Source: Oligosphaera ethanolica
Lineage (GTDB): Bacteria; Verrucomicrobiota; Lentisphaeria; Oligosphaerales; Oligosphaeraceae
NCBI RefSeq assembly: GCF_030814695.1
Contig: NZ_JAUSVL010000001.1
Span: 496,001-560,000, forward strand
Reading direction: 5' to 3'
Length of the DNA stretch: 64,000 nucleotides
The notes beneath the pieces are model-generated. The model searched no databases, was not told the DNA's origin, and saw nothing but the letters and a program-made list of their open reading frames with translations. The translations under genes and the position numbers were made by a program. Of the stretch, positions 56,025-64,000 are shown piece by piece; the stretch's first letter is position 1, and each line of letters begins with the position of its first letter.

Positions 56025-58928
56025 ATGACAGCCTCACGTAAATACCTCCTACACCTTCCCATACTGTGCCTCAGCCTAACGGCGTTCGCCAACGAAACCA
56101 TATACGACTTCAGCTATGGCGATGTCGGCTTCAACGAAACTCTGCCGCCCGAAAAACGTGGCGTCACAGTCATTCGCCCGGAAGAAGGCGCCCAAGGCCT
56201 GCTCATTCACTACGATAAATACGCGGTTGGCAACGCAACCTGGCCATACGTCGATATCAAAGCCTCAGCCATGCGCGGCAGCGACTGGAGCGGCTATATC
56301 ACCCTCGTCATCAAAAGCGAAAACCCCGGCCCGGCCATCACGGACTTCAAAGTGACTCTCCGTGACAAGACGGGTAAAAGACACACGGAAAGTGTCGCCC
56401 TGCCGGCAAACGCCACCAGTGATGTTGGTATTGACCTGACAAAACTGGCCGACAAAATCCAGCTCGCTCAGATCAGCCGCATTGATTTCGCCCTGGCCAA
56501 GCCCACGACAGCAACCCGCGTCAAACTCATATCGCTCGCCCTCACCAAGGACGCCATGCCATCGGCCACCGCCGGCGCCGGCGCCGGCGCAGCTACGGCA
56601 ACAGACCCCAACCGTATTGTCACAAGGCTTTACGATCTGCGCGGCGATATCATGCGCGGCGCAACAATCACGCAGGGCCTGCGCATCAGCGCAAACGACT
56701 TTGCTGACATCAAAGTGAGCAATGACGCCTGGCTAGACGGCGCCCCGCGCTATCCGTCGTTGACTCTCCGCGCCGACCAAGGCGGCGCCCTCGGCCAAGG
56801 CGATCTGGGCTACATGACCCATATCGCTTACAACCTCGAACAGGTCGCCGGCTATGGAAACTACCTGGGCATGATGATCGCTGCCGGGGGCAAGCGTATG
56901 TGGCACGGCATCGGCACTCTCGGCGAGGGCTTCCCAAGCAATGACTCACAACAGCTGTGGGAATCGGCGCTCGACCTGGGCAACGCCGAGTCCCTGGTCA
57001 TCACTTCCGTCGGCTCCTTCAACGCCCACACCTTCAGAATCAACCAACTCCAATTTGAATTCCGACCGGAAGCCCTGCTTGATCAAGTGAATGCCACCCT
57101 GGCCCTCGTCTCCCGCCAGGCCCTCGACCAGGCGGAAAGAGCCCAGCTCGACGCCATGGCCCAAGCCCTAACCACCGCCTACGCCAAGGTAAAAGGCGGC
57201 ACCTTCAGATATGGCGACGCCATGGACTTCAATCGCCGCGCCAGCGACACGAAACAAAACGCGCTGACCCTCCTGCGCCGCCACAACGCCCGCATTCTGC
57301 CAGCAATGACCGCCAAACAATTCGGCGTCGGCATCGCCGACAGCATGACGTCCGTATTCCTGGAAGGCCCGGGATCGGAAATAGTCCCGGCGACGGCGCA
57401 CACGCTGGATATGGCCGGCAATGAATACGAGAGCTTCCAAGTGGTCGTCGCCGCAACCGACAGCGCCCTGCTAAACGTCCGCGTCGAAGTCGAAACGCCT
57501 CTTGACGCGCGGGGCAATGCCATCGCGGCAGACGTCGCGGTGGTCGGCCACGCGCTGAACAAGCGCCACAATTACCCGCAGGAACACATCGGCCACTATC
57601 CCAATTTCATCATCCCCTACCAGCAGAGCTGCGATGTCGCCGAGCACGAAACCGTCGCTTTCTGGGCGCGCCTCAAGACCCCGCGCGACGCACCTCCCGG
57701 CACCTACCGCGCCACGCTGCGCGTCAGCGCCGACTCCGTCGCGCCCTACAGTTTTCCCCTGCTGGTCAATGTCTTCAACTTCTCCCTGCCTGACGGCACG
57801 GTCCTGCCAACGGCATTCCACGTCCTGGAGCCCCGCATGACTGGCTTCTACAAGGCGAATGACGAGCCGGAAAAGTCGCAGGCGCTCGCCCGCAATCTCA
57901 TCGACGTCTGCGCCGACTACAAAATCCCCTTCAATCACCTCTACTGGGAACAGACCACCGCCGATTCACGCCGCAACTATTTCGACAAACTCAAGTACCT
58001 CCACGACAAGGGCCTGCTCACCAGCTTCGCCTGGTGCACCCTGCAGCTGACCAGCACTCCCGGACACAGCCGCTTCAATACCAGTTACTGGATGGACCCC
58101 GACGACCCAGAGGTCGATCGTTTCATCACCAGTGTCAAAGAACACCTGGATAAGTGGCTGCCGCTCTGCCGGGAATTCGGCTTCGCCGACAAGGGCTACA
58201 TCTACGCCTTCGATGAAGGAAGTCTCAACGCGGTGACCGCGCGCATTCTGGCGGAAATCAAGCAGAGCTACCCAGACATTCCGGTCATGACCTGCGGACG
58301 CTTAGGCAGCCCCGATGCGCCAGCAGTCAAGGACGTGGACATCTGGGTGCCCATCACCCCACGCTTTATCGCCCGCCCAGAGCTGGTCGCGGCAAACCGG
58401 GCGGCGGGCCGACAGGTGTGGTGGTACGTCTGCAATTTCCCGCGCCCGCCACACCCCACCTTGATGCTTGACGTCCCCGCCATCATGCCCCGGCTCCTCA
58501 TGGGCATGATGACCCAAAAATACCGTCCGGACGGCTTCCTCTACTGGGGCGTCATCGCTTGGCGGGGCAAGCAGCACGATATCATCAGCTACGGGCCACG
58601 CACCAACTGGGACTCCGAAACTGTCGCCGGCGACAGCGAAGAAGGCAATCTCTTCGGTCCCGGCCTGAACTACACCCTGCTGCCAACTATCCGCGTCGAA
58701 AATTACCGCGACGGCTGCGAAGATCACTGGTACTACGAACTCCTCGCGCGCGCAATCGCCAACCACGCGAACGACGTGGACGAGACGCTCCTCGCTGAAG
58801 CCAAAGCCGCCCTGGCAGTCCCCGACATCATCGTCAAGGGGTCCAGCGAGTACACCAGGGACCCGCAGATCATCCGCAATCAGCGCCACAAGGTCGCGTC
58901 ACTGCTGGAAAAACTGCGCCAGAAATAG
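56025..58928 (+). CDS. Secreted DUF4091 glycosidase-like protein
   Basis: This 967-residue protein has a signal peptide (about 1-22). Beta-sandwich regions come first (about 25-200 and 225-380), then a region with YESFQVVVAAT and PGTYRATLRVSAD. A C-terminal DUF4091-type domain has a TIM-barrel look: GYIYAFDEGS near residue 730, VWWYVCNFPRPPHPTLMLD and DGFLYWGVIAW. The DE in FDEGS may be catalytic. DUF4091 proteins are found with polysaccharide-degradation genes; activity is unproven here. Confidence 0.82.
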   Translation: MTASRKYLLHLPILCLSLTAFANETIYDFSYGDVGFNETLPPEKRGVTVIRPEEGAQGLLIHYDKYAVGNATWPYVDIKASAMRGSDWSGYITLVIKSENPGPAITDFKVTLRDKTGKRHTESVALPANATSDVGIDLTKLADKIQLAQISRIDFALAKPTTATRVKLISLALTKDAMPSATAGAGAGAATATDPNRIVTRLYDLRGDIMRGATITQGLRISANDFADIKVSNDAWLDGAPRYPSLTLRADQGGALGQGDLGYMTHIAYNLEQVAGYGNYLGMMIAAGGKRMWHGIGTLGEGFPSNDSQQLWESALDLGNAESLVITSVGSFNAHTFRINQLQFEFRPEALLDQVNATLALVSRQALDQAERAQLDAMAQALTTAYAKVKGGTFRYGDAMDFNRRASDTKQNALTLLRRHNARILPAMTAKQFGVGIADSMTSVFLEGPGSEIVPATAHTLDMAGNEYESFQVVVAATDSALLNVRVEVETPLDARGNAIAADVAVVGHALNKRHNYPQEHIGHYPNFIIPYQQSCDVAEHETVAFWARLKTPRDAPPGTYRATLRVSADSVAPYSFPLLVNVFNFSLPDGTVLPTAFHVLEPRMTGFYKANDEPEKSQALARNLIDVCADYKIPFNHLYWEQTTADSRRNYFDKLKYLHDKGLLTSFAWCTLQLTSTPGHSRFNTSYWMDPDDPEVDRFITSVKEHLDKWLPLCREFGFADKGYIYAFDEGSLNAVTARILAEIKQSYPDIPVMTCGRLGSPDAPAVKDVDIWVPITPRFIARPELVAANRAAGRQVWWYVCNFPRPPHPTLMLDVPAIMPRLLMGMMTQKYRPDGFLYWGVIAWRGKQHDIISYGPRTNWDSETVAGDSEEGNLFGPGLNYTLLPTIRVENYRDGCEDHWYYELLARAIANHANDVDETLLAEAKAALAVPDIIVKGSSEYTRDPQIIRNQRHKVASLLEKLRQK

Positions 58929-59129
58929 GCGCGGCGATCACCAGCGCATGATCACCGGCGACAACACCAGGCCGGCCAACAACAATTACCCCCATACGCC
59001 TGCACCACCAGCATAAAAAACGCCCGGTCGCGGCTGCGAATTCTGCCTGCTACCGGGCCACGCTATCTTGCCAGCCGCGTGGGGACGCCCAATCGGCACC
59101 CGACGCCGTAGGCGGCAAACGACCGCCTC

Positions 59130-60398
59130 TCAGATATGGCCGTTGTTGTCGGCCACGCTTGAGTCGGTGCCGGGCTGGGGAATCAGCGCGTCATCGAAGT
59201 GAATCATGACCTTCGACGCGGCCATCTGCTGCTGCAGGGTCGGCACGCAGATGTCGCTGATGGCCTGTTTGCCATCCAAGGCCATCGCGGCCGCCAGGCC
59301 GGCGGCCTGGCCGGTGAGGATGGCCGGCGGAATGACCCGCAAAAGATCCCAGCCATAGCCATCGCCCGACGCTGAGCGGCCCGCCGTGATGATGTTGTCG
59401 TAGTTCTTGCGGATCAGCACGCGATACGGCACTTCGTAGAGGAAGTCGCGCTGCTCAAAATCGCAAATGGCACCGACCGAGTCGTCAAAATGCCGATACT
59501 GGTCCGCGACCGTCAGGGTGTAGTCGCCGTCAATGCGCCGCGTCGTGCGGAACTGCGCCATGGTCGGCAACATCGCCACGTCGCGACTGATGCGTGACTG
59601 ATCCTTGAGCTTCGAGAACAACAGTAGCTGATTCTTGATCAGATAGTCGTTGACGCTTTCCACTGTCGTGCCCGTGAAAAAGGGCATGCCCTCGGGATGA
59701 TTGCCGCCATAGAGATTGGCGCCGCCACCACTGCAGCCGCCAAAGGCCTTCTGGATATTCTGCGCTTCAACCGCCGCCTTGCAGCTCTCCAGCGTCACCG
59801 TCTTGCCGACGTAGGTGAAGTAATTGTGGCCCTGCACGGTGGGCACCCCGGCGCGATACAGCACATCAGCATCGCCCGTGGTATCGACGACCATGCCGGC
59901 ACCATAGAATTCCCGGCCGGACTTGCTTTCCATGATGAGGCCGCGGCAGTGCGTGCCGTCCATCACCACATTGGCGACGATGCAGTCGAAGAGCATGGTG
60001 ATGCCCTCGCGCGCCAGCAGGTCCGTCATTGCCAGCGCAAAAATGTACGGCGAATAACGCGTGACGTAGCGCACGTTGGTCTTGCCCTGCCCAGGCTCGC
60101 CCTCGCGCCATTCCTTGGGAATGCTGTCATAGCCGTATTTGATCGACAGCTCCAGGAGCTCGTCGGCCATGCCGTAGATGATCTTGGTGCCGCGGCCATT
60201 GCACATCGGCACAAAATAGTTGATCAGACCGATGGTCGCCAAACCGCCCAGCAGCACCGTCTTCTCTACCAACAACACGCTCTTGCCTGACCGCCGCGCC
60301 GCCAGAGCCGCAGCCACACCAGCAACACCACCACCAGCGACAATGACGTCGTAACTGCCACGAACCGGTATCGTTTCTGTAAATGCCAACGTTTCCAT
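59130..60398 (-). CDS. FAD-dependent oxidoreductase (FAD_oxidored family), second gene
   Basis: This 422-residue flavoprotein has the FAD motif YDVIVAGGGVAGVAAALAA and LLVEKTVLLGGLAT. MVVDTTGDADVLYRAGVP in the middle and the late IITAGRSASGDGYGWDLLRVIPPAILTGQAAGLA region (about 340-373) complete the family pattern. The substrate is unknown. An in-frame TTG two codons upstream could also start it. It converges on the DUF4091 gene. Confidence 0.86.
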   Translation of the reverse strand: METLAFTETIPVRGSYDVIVAGGGVAGVAAALAARRSGKSVLLVEKTVLLGGLATIGLINYFVPMCNGRGTKIIYGMADELLELSIKYGYDSIPKEWREGEPGQGKTNVRYVTRYSPYIFALAMTDLLAREGITMLFDCIVANVVMDGTHCRGLIMESKSGREFYGAGMVVDTTGDADVLYRAGVPTVQGHNYFTYVGKTVTLESCKAAVEAQNIQKAFGGCSGGGANLYGGNHPEGMPFFTGTTVESVNDYLIKNQLLLFSKLKDQSRISRDVAMLPTMAQFRTTRRIDGDYTLTVADQYRHFDDSVGAICDFEQRDFLYEVPYRVLIRKNYDNIITAGRSASGDGYGWDLLRVIPPAILTGQAAGLAAAMALDGKQAISDICVPTLQQQMAASKVMIHFDDALIPQPGTDSSVADNNGHI

Positions 60399-60844
60399 GC
60401 TCAACTCGTGCCTTTCCTATCTGGCCGTTCTCTCGGCGCGCCAATCAATGCCTATTCCGAACCAACTCACAAACGCGCGTTACTATATCACCCGACGGGC
60501 CGTCCAACTCAATACTGTATGTTGACGATTCCAAGTGAATTTGCATTCCCTCATTCATTGATACTCGTTGTCCTTGCGGCCTTTTTGACCGCCCTGCCGC
60601 ACAAACCGTCATCCCGTTGCCATTTTAGCGCTGAAAGCGCGACCTAAGATAGCCCAGGGTAAGCGACGCCGAAGGCGGAGCGCAGCCCTGGGTAAAACGC
60701 CATAGATGTCTGTGTTCCTCAGCCCCTTCGGTCCCAGTCGGCGAAGCTGACTGGGACCGAAGGGGCAATGGAACTCACATTCCTTTAATGCAGTCCCCCC
60801 ATCAAGGCAGGAAAGTAACGGTTGCATACAAAGCGTTGGGCCAT
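60399..60844. other. Gene-free stretch with F- and C-type repeats
   Basis: The stretch contains AT-rich DNA (60470-60560), an F-type segment (60555-60625) and a C-type multi-hairpin element. No gene is seen. Confidence 0.65.
60627..60774 (-). repeat. Multi-hairpin element (C family), copy 5
   Basis: Arms GCCCCTTCGGTCCCAGTC (60722-60739) and GACTGGGACCGAAGGGGC (60749-60766) pair perfectly although several positions differ from the other copies. The loop is again GGCGAAGCT on this strand. Confidence 0.85.
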
Positions 60845-62944
60845 TCAGCCGCAACGGCCCATGAACAGCCGGGCGCTTTTTTCCGGCAGGGCGACGTGGA
60901 TCGCCTCGCCGTCGGCCGTGAAACGCCAGTCGCAAGGCAGCGTCGTCGGATAGACGCAACGCAGTTCCCGCAAGGCACCGCCGGGCAAGGGAATGTCCAT
61001 CTCGGTGGGGCCGCCATTGAAGTGCCACACGGCCAGCACGACCCGGTCGGCGCTGCGCAGCATGAAGGCGCTCCAGGCATCGCCATTGCTGACCAGGCCC
61101 AGCGGCCAGTACGGATCGGCGGCCGGAATGATCGACCGCAGAGTCGTCTTGTACAGCGTAATGGCCTCGCGCATCAGCGCCAACTTGTCCTCCGCTAGAG
61201 CCCATATCTGTCCGCTCACGTAGGGCCGCCAGCACAAAGCCGACACCATGTTCATCACCACTTCTTCGTCGCTGGCCGTCGCCAGCGGATAGGCCCAAAC
61301 GCCCGCCTGCTCCATGCAGAAGGTCGTCGCGCTATTGATCGATATCAGCGCGTTGCGCAGATAGTTGGTGTTGTCCGTCGTCGAACAAATGCTCAGACGC
61401 GACAGCAGGCTGTAGCTGTTGCGCATACCGCCGGAACTGCAGTTTTCAATCACCAGGTCGGGATAACGCGCAAGCACCTCGTCCAGCCAGGACATGTACG
61501 CGCGCTGATGCTGCAGCAGGCCGTCGCCAAAACTGTCCGCCGCGATTTCGGTGCCGACGCCGATGTCGAAATTGTAATCCATTTTGATGAAGCGCACGCC
61601 CATGTCACCGACCAGCCGGTCCACCACGGCGTTGGCATGCCGCCGGACGATGTCCGAACGGAAATCCAGCTGCAGCGACGACCGTTCAATGACCCGCCGG
61701 CCATGGCGGCAGAAGAAGCATTCGTCGGGCCATTGCTTGACCAGTGGGCAGTTCATGCCCATGCGTTCCAGCTCAAGCCACAAACCGGGTTTGAGGCCCT
61801 TGGCGACCATATGGTCCAGCACCTGCTGGAGCCCGCCCGGGAAACGCTTCGCCGATGGCAGCCATTCGCCCACCGAGTCCCACCAGGCGCCGTCGGCATA
61901 CCAGCCGGCGTCCATGACGTAGTACTCCACCCCGAGAGCCGCTGCCCGATCAATCAGCGGCATGACTTTCTCAGTGGTCGGATCGGCATTCAGGCAGTTC
62001 ATGTAGTCGTTGAATATCACCGGCAGCTGACGATTGTCGGGATTGTCCCGGCGAATGCGCCGACGATAGCGATTGAGCGCGCGGAAGGCCTCGTCCGGCC
62101 CGCCAGAAACGACTGCGACGGCCGCCGGCACGGAACGAAACTCTTCGCCTGGCGCGAGCTGCTTGAACCACTGGTTCTCGGCCTCGCTTGGACCGGACGC
62201 CCGCAGATAGAGCTGGCCGCCATGCTCGCCGATCTCCCACGACCACGACCCGTGGTGCTCTATCTGCCAGGCATAACACTCGCCGGTCTCGCTGTTCTCA
62301 AAACAACCCAGCGGCGACTTCTCCTTGGACGAGAAGCTGCCGGTGTTGCTGGCCAGTATCCGCTGCATGGAAAAACGCACCGGGCTCATCTGCGTCATGC
62401 CGAGATCCGACATGCTGTAAGACCGCCACTGCAGCTCTTCCATCCAGCTGTTGTAGGCAATGTGCACGCGCCCACAGGCGCCCCAGGGCGTCGTGCTGGC
62501 CTTGCAGAGGCCGTGCAGGGCAAAACTCGACACAAACTCAATCGGTATGTCCTGGCTGCCGCGATTGCGCAGCACGGTCTCGCTGCGCAACACCGGCACG
62601 CCGTCAAAAAACTGCAGCTGCGTGCTGATCTCAAGATCGCCGGCACCCTGCACCAGCGTGAGCAGCCGACCGTGTTCGTTCCGCGTATCCTCATGACGTT
62701 CATACTGCGGCGCACCGACCGGCCCGCCCGGATTGGTCCCCAGCTGCTTGCCACCACGGTGCGCCCCGCGGTTCTCGCCCGAACGATGAACCTCCACCAG
62801 CCGGCAGTTCTTCCTGAAGCCCTCGCTTAGCGACGCGTCGCCGGTGAATGGCGCCGCCGAACAGTGCCGCAGGTACAGCGTGCCCGTCGCCTCGTCCTTA
62901 TCTATCACCACATGGAGGCCATTTTCCGTAAAATCCAACAACAT
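60845..62944 (-). CDS. GH36 alpha-galactosidase-like enzyme
   Basis: This 699-residue enzyme has an N-terminal beta-sandwich (about 1-310) and a TIM barrel with YYVMDAGWYADG (341-352), GLWLELERM, nucleophile D456 in FIKMDYNFD, ENCSSGGMRNS (500-510) and acid/base D524 in STTDNTN. A C-terminal beta domain follows. It lacks a signal peptide, so it would act in the cytoplasm on imported alpha-galactosides. The ATG after GAAGGAG was chosen; the frame is open 84 nt further upstream. Confidence 0.9.
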   Translation of the reverse strand: MLLDFTENGLHVVIDKDEATGTLYLRHCSAAPFTGDASLSEGFRKNCRLVEVHRSGENRGAHRGGKQLGTNPGGPVGAPQYERHEDTRNEHGRLLTLVQGAGDLEISTQLQFFDGVPVLRSETVLRNRGSQDIPIEFVSSFALHGLCKASTTPWGACGRVHIAYNSWMEELQWRSYSMSDLGMTQMSPVRFSMQRILASNTGSFSSKEKSPLGCFENSETGECYAWQIEHHGSWSWEIGEHGGQLYLRASGPSEAENQWFKQLAPGEEFRSVPAAVAVVSGGPDEAFRALNRYRRRIRRDNPDNRQLPVIFNDYMNCLNADPTTEKVMPLIDRAAALGVEYYVMDAGWYADGAWWDSVGEWLPSAKRFPGGLQQVLDHMVAKGLKPGLWLELERMGMNCPLVKQWPDECFFCRHGRRVIERSSLQLDFRSDIVRRHANAVVDRLVGDMGVRFIKMDYNFDIGVGTEIAADSFGDGLLQHQRAYMSWLDEVLARYPDLVIENCSSGGMRNSYSLLSRLSICSTTDNTNYLRNALISINSATTFCMEQAGVWAYPLATASDEEVVMNMVSALCWRPYVSGQIWALAEDKLALMREAITLYKTTLRSIIPAADPYWPLGLVSNGDAWSAFMLRSADRVVLAVWHFNGGPTEMDIPLPGGALRELRCVYPTTLPCDWRFTADGEAIHVALPEKSARLFMGRCG

Positions 62945-63304
62945 GACACTACTCCTTCGCAATACGCGCGATGACTCCCAAACAACACCTCGCCCAGCCG
63001 CACAAACGCCTGTTGACGACCTTCTCACGGCGGCAAATCATCAACATATCTCCCACACGACCTCCCGCATAATCGCCAAAACACAAAACCCGGCGACGAC
63101 GTAAACTGATTGGTGCTGCGCTGGGGCGAGGACTCACGGACTCATGAGGCATGGTCCCATGAATTGGACCGTGGGGACTTCCGGGACCGCGGGGAATGAC
63201 GCAGTGGACGCAAGGGACTGATTGAGGACCTCTTGGACTTCAGGGACTGATTGCCAATATCTGGGACTCCTGAAAACGACGTTTTGCGGCAGGTTGTCGC
63301 AGAC

Positions 63305-63415
63305 CAATCCGACCGATCCGACCGATCCGACCGATCAGACCGATCAGACCGATCCGACCGATCAATCAACCGGATATGTCCGATCCGTCCGATCCGTCCG
63401 ATCCGTCCGCGATAA
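63305..63415. repeat. 9-bp tandem repeat array (A family), copy 4
   Basis: GACCGATCC/GACCGATCA units, then ATCAATCAACCGGAT, then GATCCGTCC units ending CCGCGATAA, as at 53.2 kb. Confidence 0.86.
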
Positions 63416-63434
63416 AAGACAGTCGATCAGACAG

Positions 63435-63607
63435 ATCGGCCAAGTTCGGCCCGAAGGGCCGGACCATGCGTAACCCCGGGTGAGGCGCCCGGAGGGCGAC
63501 GCAACCCGGGGTATGACAACAACATAGAGTTGCGCCCGGAGGGCGCCACATTGGCTAGGCACGTCCCTTCCCACCGCGCCGGAGAGAGGCATGCCTAGTA
63601 TCCAGTA
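63435..63607. repeat. B-type hairpin repeat, copy 3
   Basis: This copy is related to those at 43.8 and 53.4 kb; GGCCCGAAGGGCC replaces GGCCCGGAGGGCC, and the CCCCT/AGGGG pair is changed to CCCGG/CCGGG. Confidence 0.8.
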
Positions 63608-63634
63608 GCAATCACAGACCAATAACGTGACGAC

Positions 63635-63699
63635 GTAATCGGTCAGCCCTTGACATTGGCTACCTGACTGGCATACAGTACCCACCGCTGACCGATTAC
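63635..63699. repeat. 13-bp inverted repeat pair (border motif) with 39-nt centre
   Basis: GTAATCGGTCAGC and GCTGACCGATTAC face each other across 39 nt. The same border motif bounds repeat blocks elsewhere in the window. It lies 77 bp before the MBL-fold start codon. Confidence 0.75.
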
Positions 63700-63775
63700 G
63701 AACTCAGCAACGACGTGGCGGATATAATTGCGGACAGACCCAACCTGATCGGATAGCTTAAAAGGAAAGTACACC

Positions 63776-64000
63776 ATGGGTGTTATGCGTTTTACGACCC
63801 TGGCGATGGAGAACATCGGCGGCGGTGCCGGCACTGCGATCGTCATCCAATGTCCCAATGGCAAGACCTACATGGTCGACACGGGTCTTGGCGGCTGGGA
63901 CAAGGATACCTGGGCGCAGCAGTACAATTGCGGTCGCGACGCCATCGCGCCCTTCCTGGCCGCGCGCGGAATCACCAAGCTGGACGGGCTCATTGTCAGC
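63776..64000 (+). CDS. MBL-fold hydrolase, N-terminal part (cut by window end)
   Basis: Only the first 75 codons are visible. The translation begins MGVMRFTTLAMENIGGGAGT, followed by AIVIQCPNGKTYMVDTG and GRDAIAPFLAARGITKLDGLIVS. This is the first sheet of a ComEC/Rec2-type metallo-beta-lactamase fold, where the next residues should be the HxHxDH motif outside the window. AAAAGGAA lies before the start. Confidence 0.75.
   Translation, partial: MGVMRFTTLAMENIGGGAGTAIVIQCPNGKTYMVDTGLGGWDKDTWAQQYNCGRDAIAPFLAARGITKLDGLIVS

Larger units (their letters stand above)
62945..63775. other. Gene-free block with G, A and B repeats
   Basis: The order is G-type segment (63115-63301), A-type tandem array, B-type element (63435-63607), then an inverted-repeat pair (63635-63699) and 76 bp leading to the MBL-fold gene. 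No gene is seen. G-A-B occur in the same order as at 53.1-53.6 kb. Confidence 0.7.

Overview
The window looks like a chromosome segment of a GC-rich member of the PVC group, most likely Lentisphaerota (Victivallis/Oligosphaera-like). This is inferred from gene families, not from a marker gene. The clues are a GntR-LacI-type regulator beside a type II pseudopilin with the [17 protein letters not shown] leader, a DUF4091 protein, a GH106-like protein, FAD_oxidored proteins, and large families of dispersed intergenic repeats. No rRNA or tRNA gene was seen.

Region 1 (1-22.0 kb) is a type I-E CRISPR-Cas locus. The cas operon is on the minus strand in the order WYL regulator, cas3, cas8e, cse2, cas6e, cas7e, cas5e, cas1, cas2. 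It is followed by a 41-nt leader with a consensus IHF site and a long array with 28-bp repeats and a 61-bp period. Two almost identical copies of a 3.8-kb IS21-family element have inserted into the array in opposite orientation. The right copy has an 8-bp target duplication (AAGCTAGG) and splits the array into 37 leader-proximal and 48 leader-distal repeats. The left copy, cut by the window edge, sits inside a repeat, so the array probably continues to the left. Several spacers overlap or are codon-level variants of one another, which records repeated encounters with related viruses.

Region 2 (22-34.4 kb) holds a secreted alpha/beta hydrolase, a cellulase-like TIM-barrel protein, an ATP-grasp ligase next to lysine 2,3-aminomutase, a sugar-phosphate isomerase-like protein, a membrane-anchored DNA/RNA non-specific endonuclease and an FAD oxidoreductase. 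Long blocks of repeats separate them.

Region 3 (33.1-41.8 kb, minus strand) is a compact gene row: phasin-like protein, folC, larA, an NfeD/ClpP-type membrane protease, sfsA, an MlaA-alpha/beta-hydrolase fusion and the FAD oxidoreductase. A lower-GC AAA ATPase with a DUF4143-type C-terminus follows (42.2-43.4 kb).

Region 4 (44.5-62.9 kb) is a carbohydrate-use region: Gfo/Idh/MocA dehydrogenase, a small secreted protein, a GH TIM barrel with a CBM9-like domain, a GH106-like rhamnosidase, a flavodoxin-family reductase, a GntR-type regulator, a pseudopilin, a DUF4091 protein, another FAD_oxidored protein and a GH36 alpha-galactosidase. The start of an MBL-fold gene runs off the right end.

The intergenic DNA is unusual. 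At least five repeat modules recur in different combinations. They include a multi-hairpin element of about 150 nt whose stem arms covary around a fixed 9-nt loop, 9-bp tandem arrays at four loci, and a GTAATCGGTCA/TGACCGATTAC border motif.
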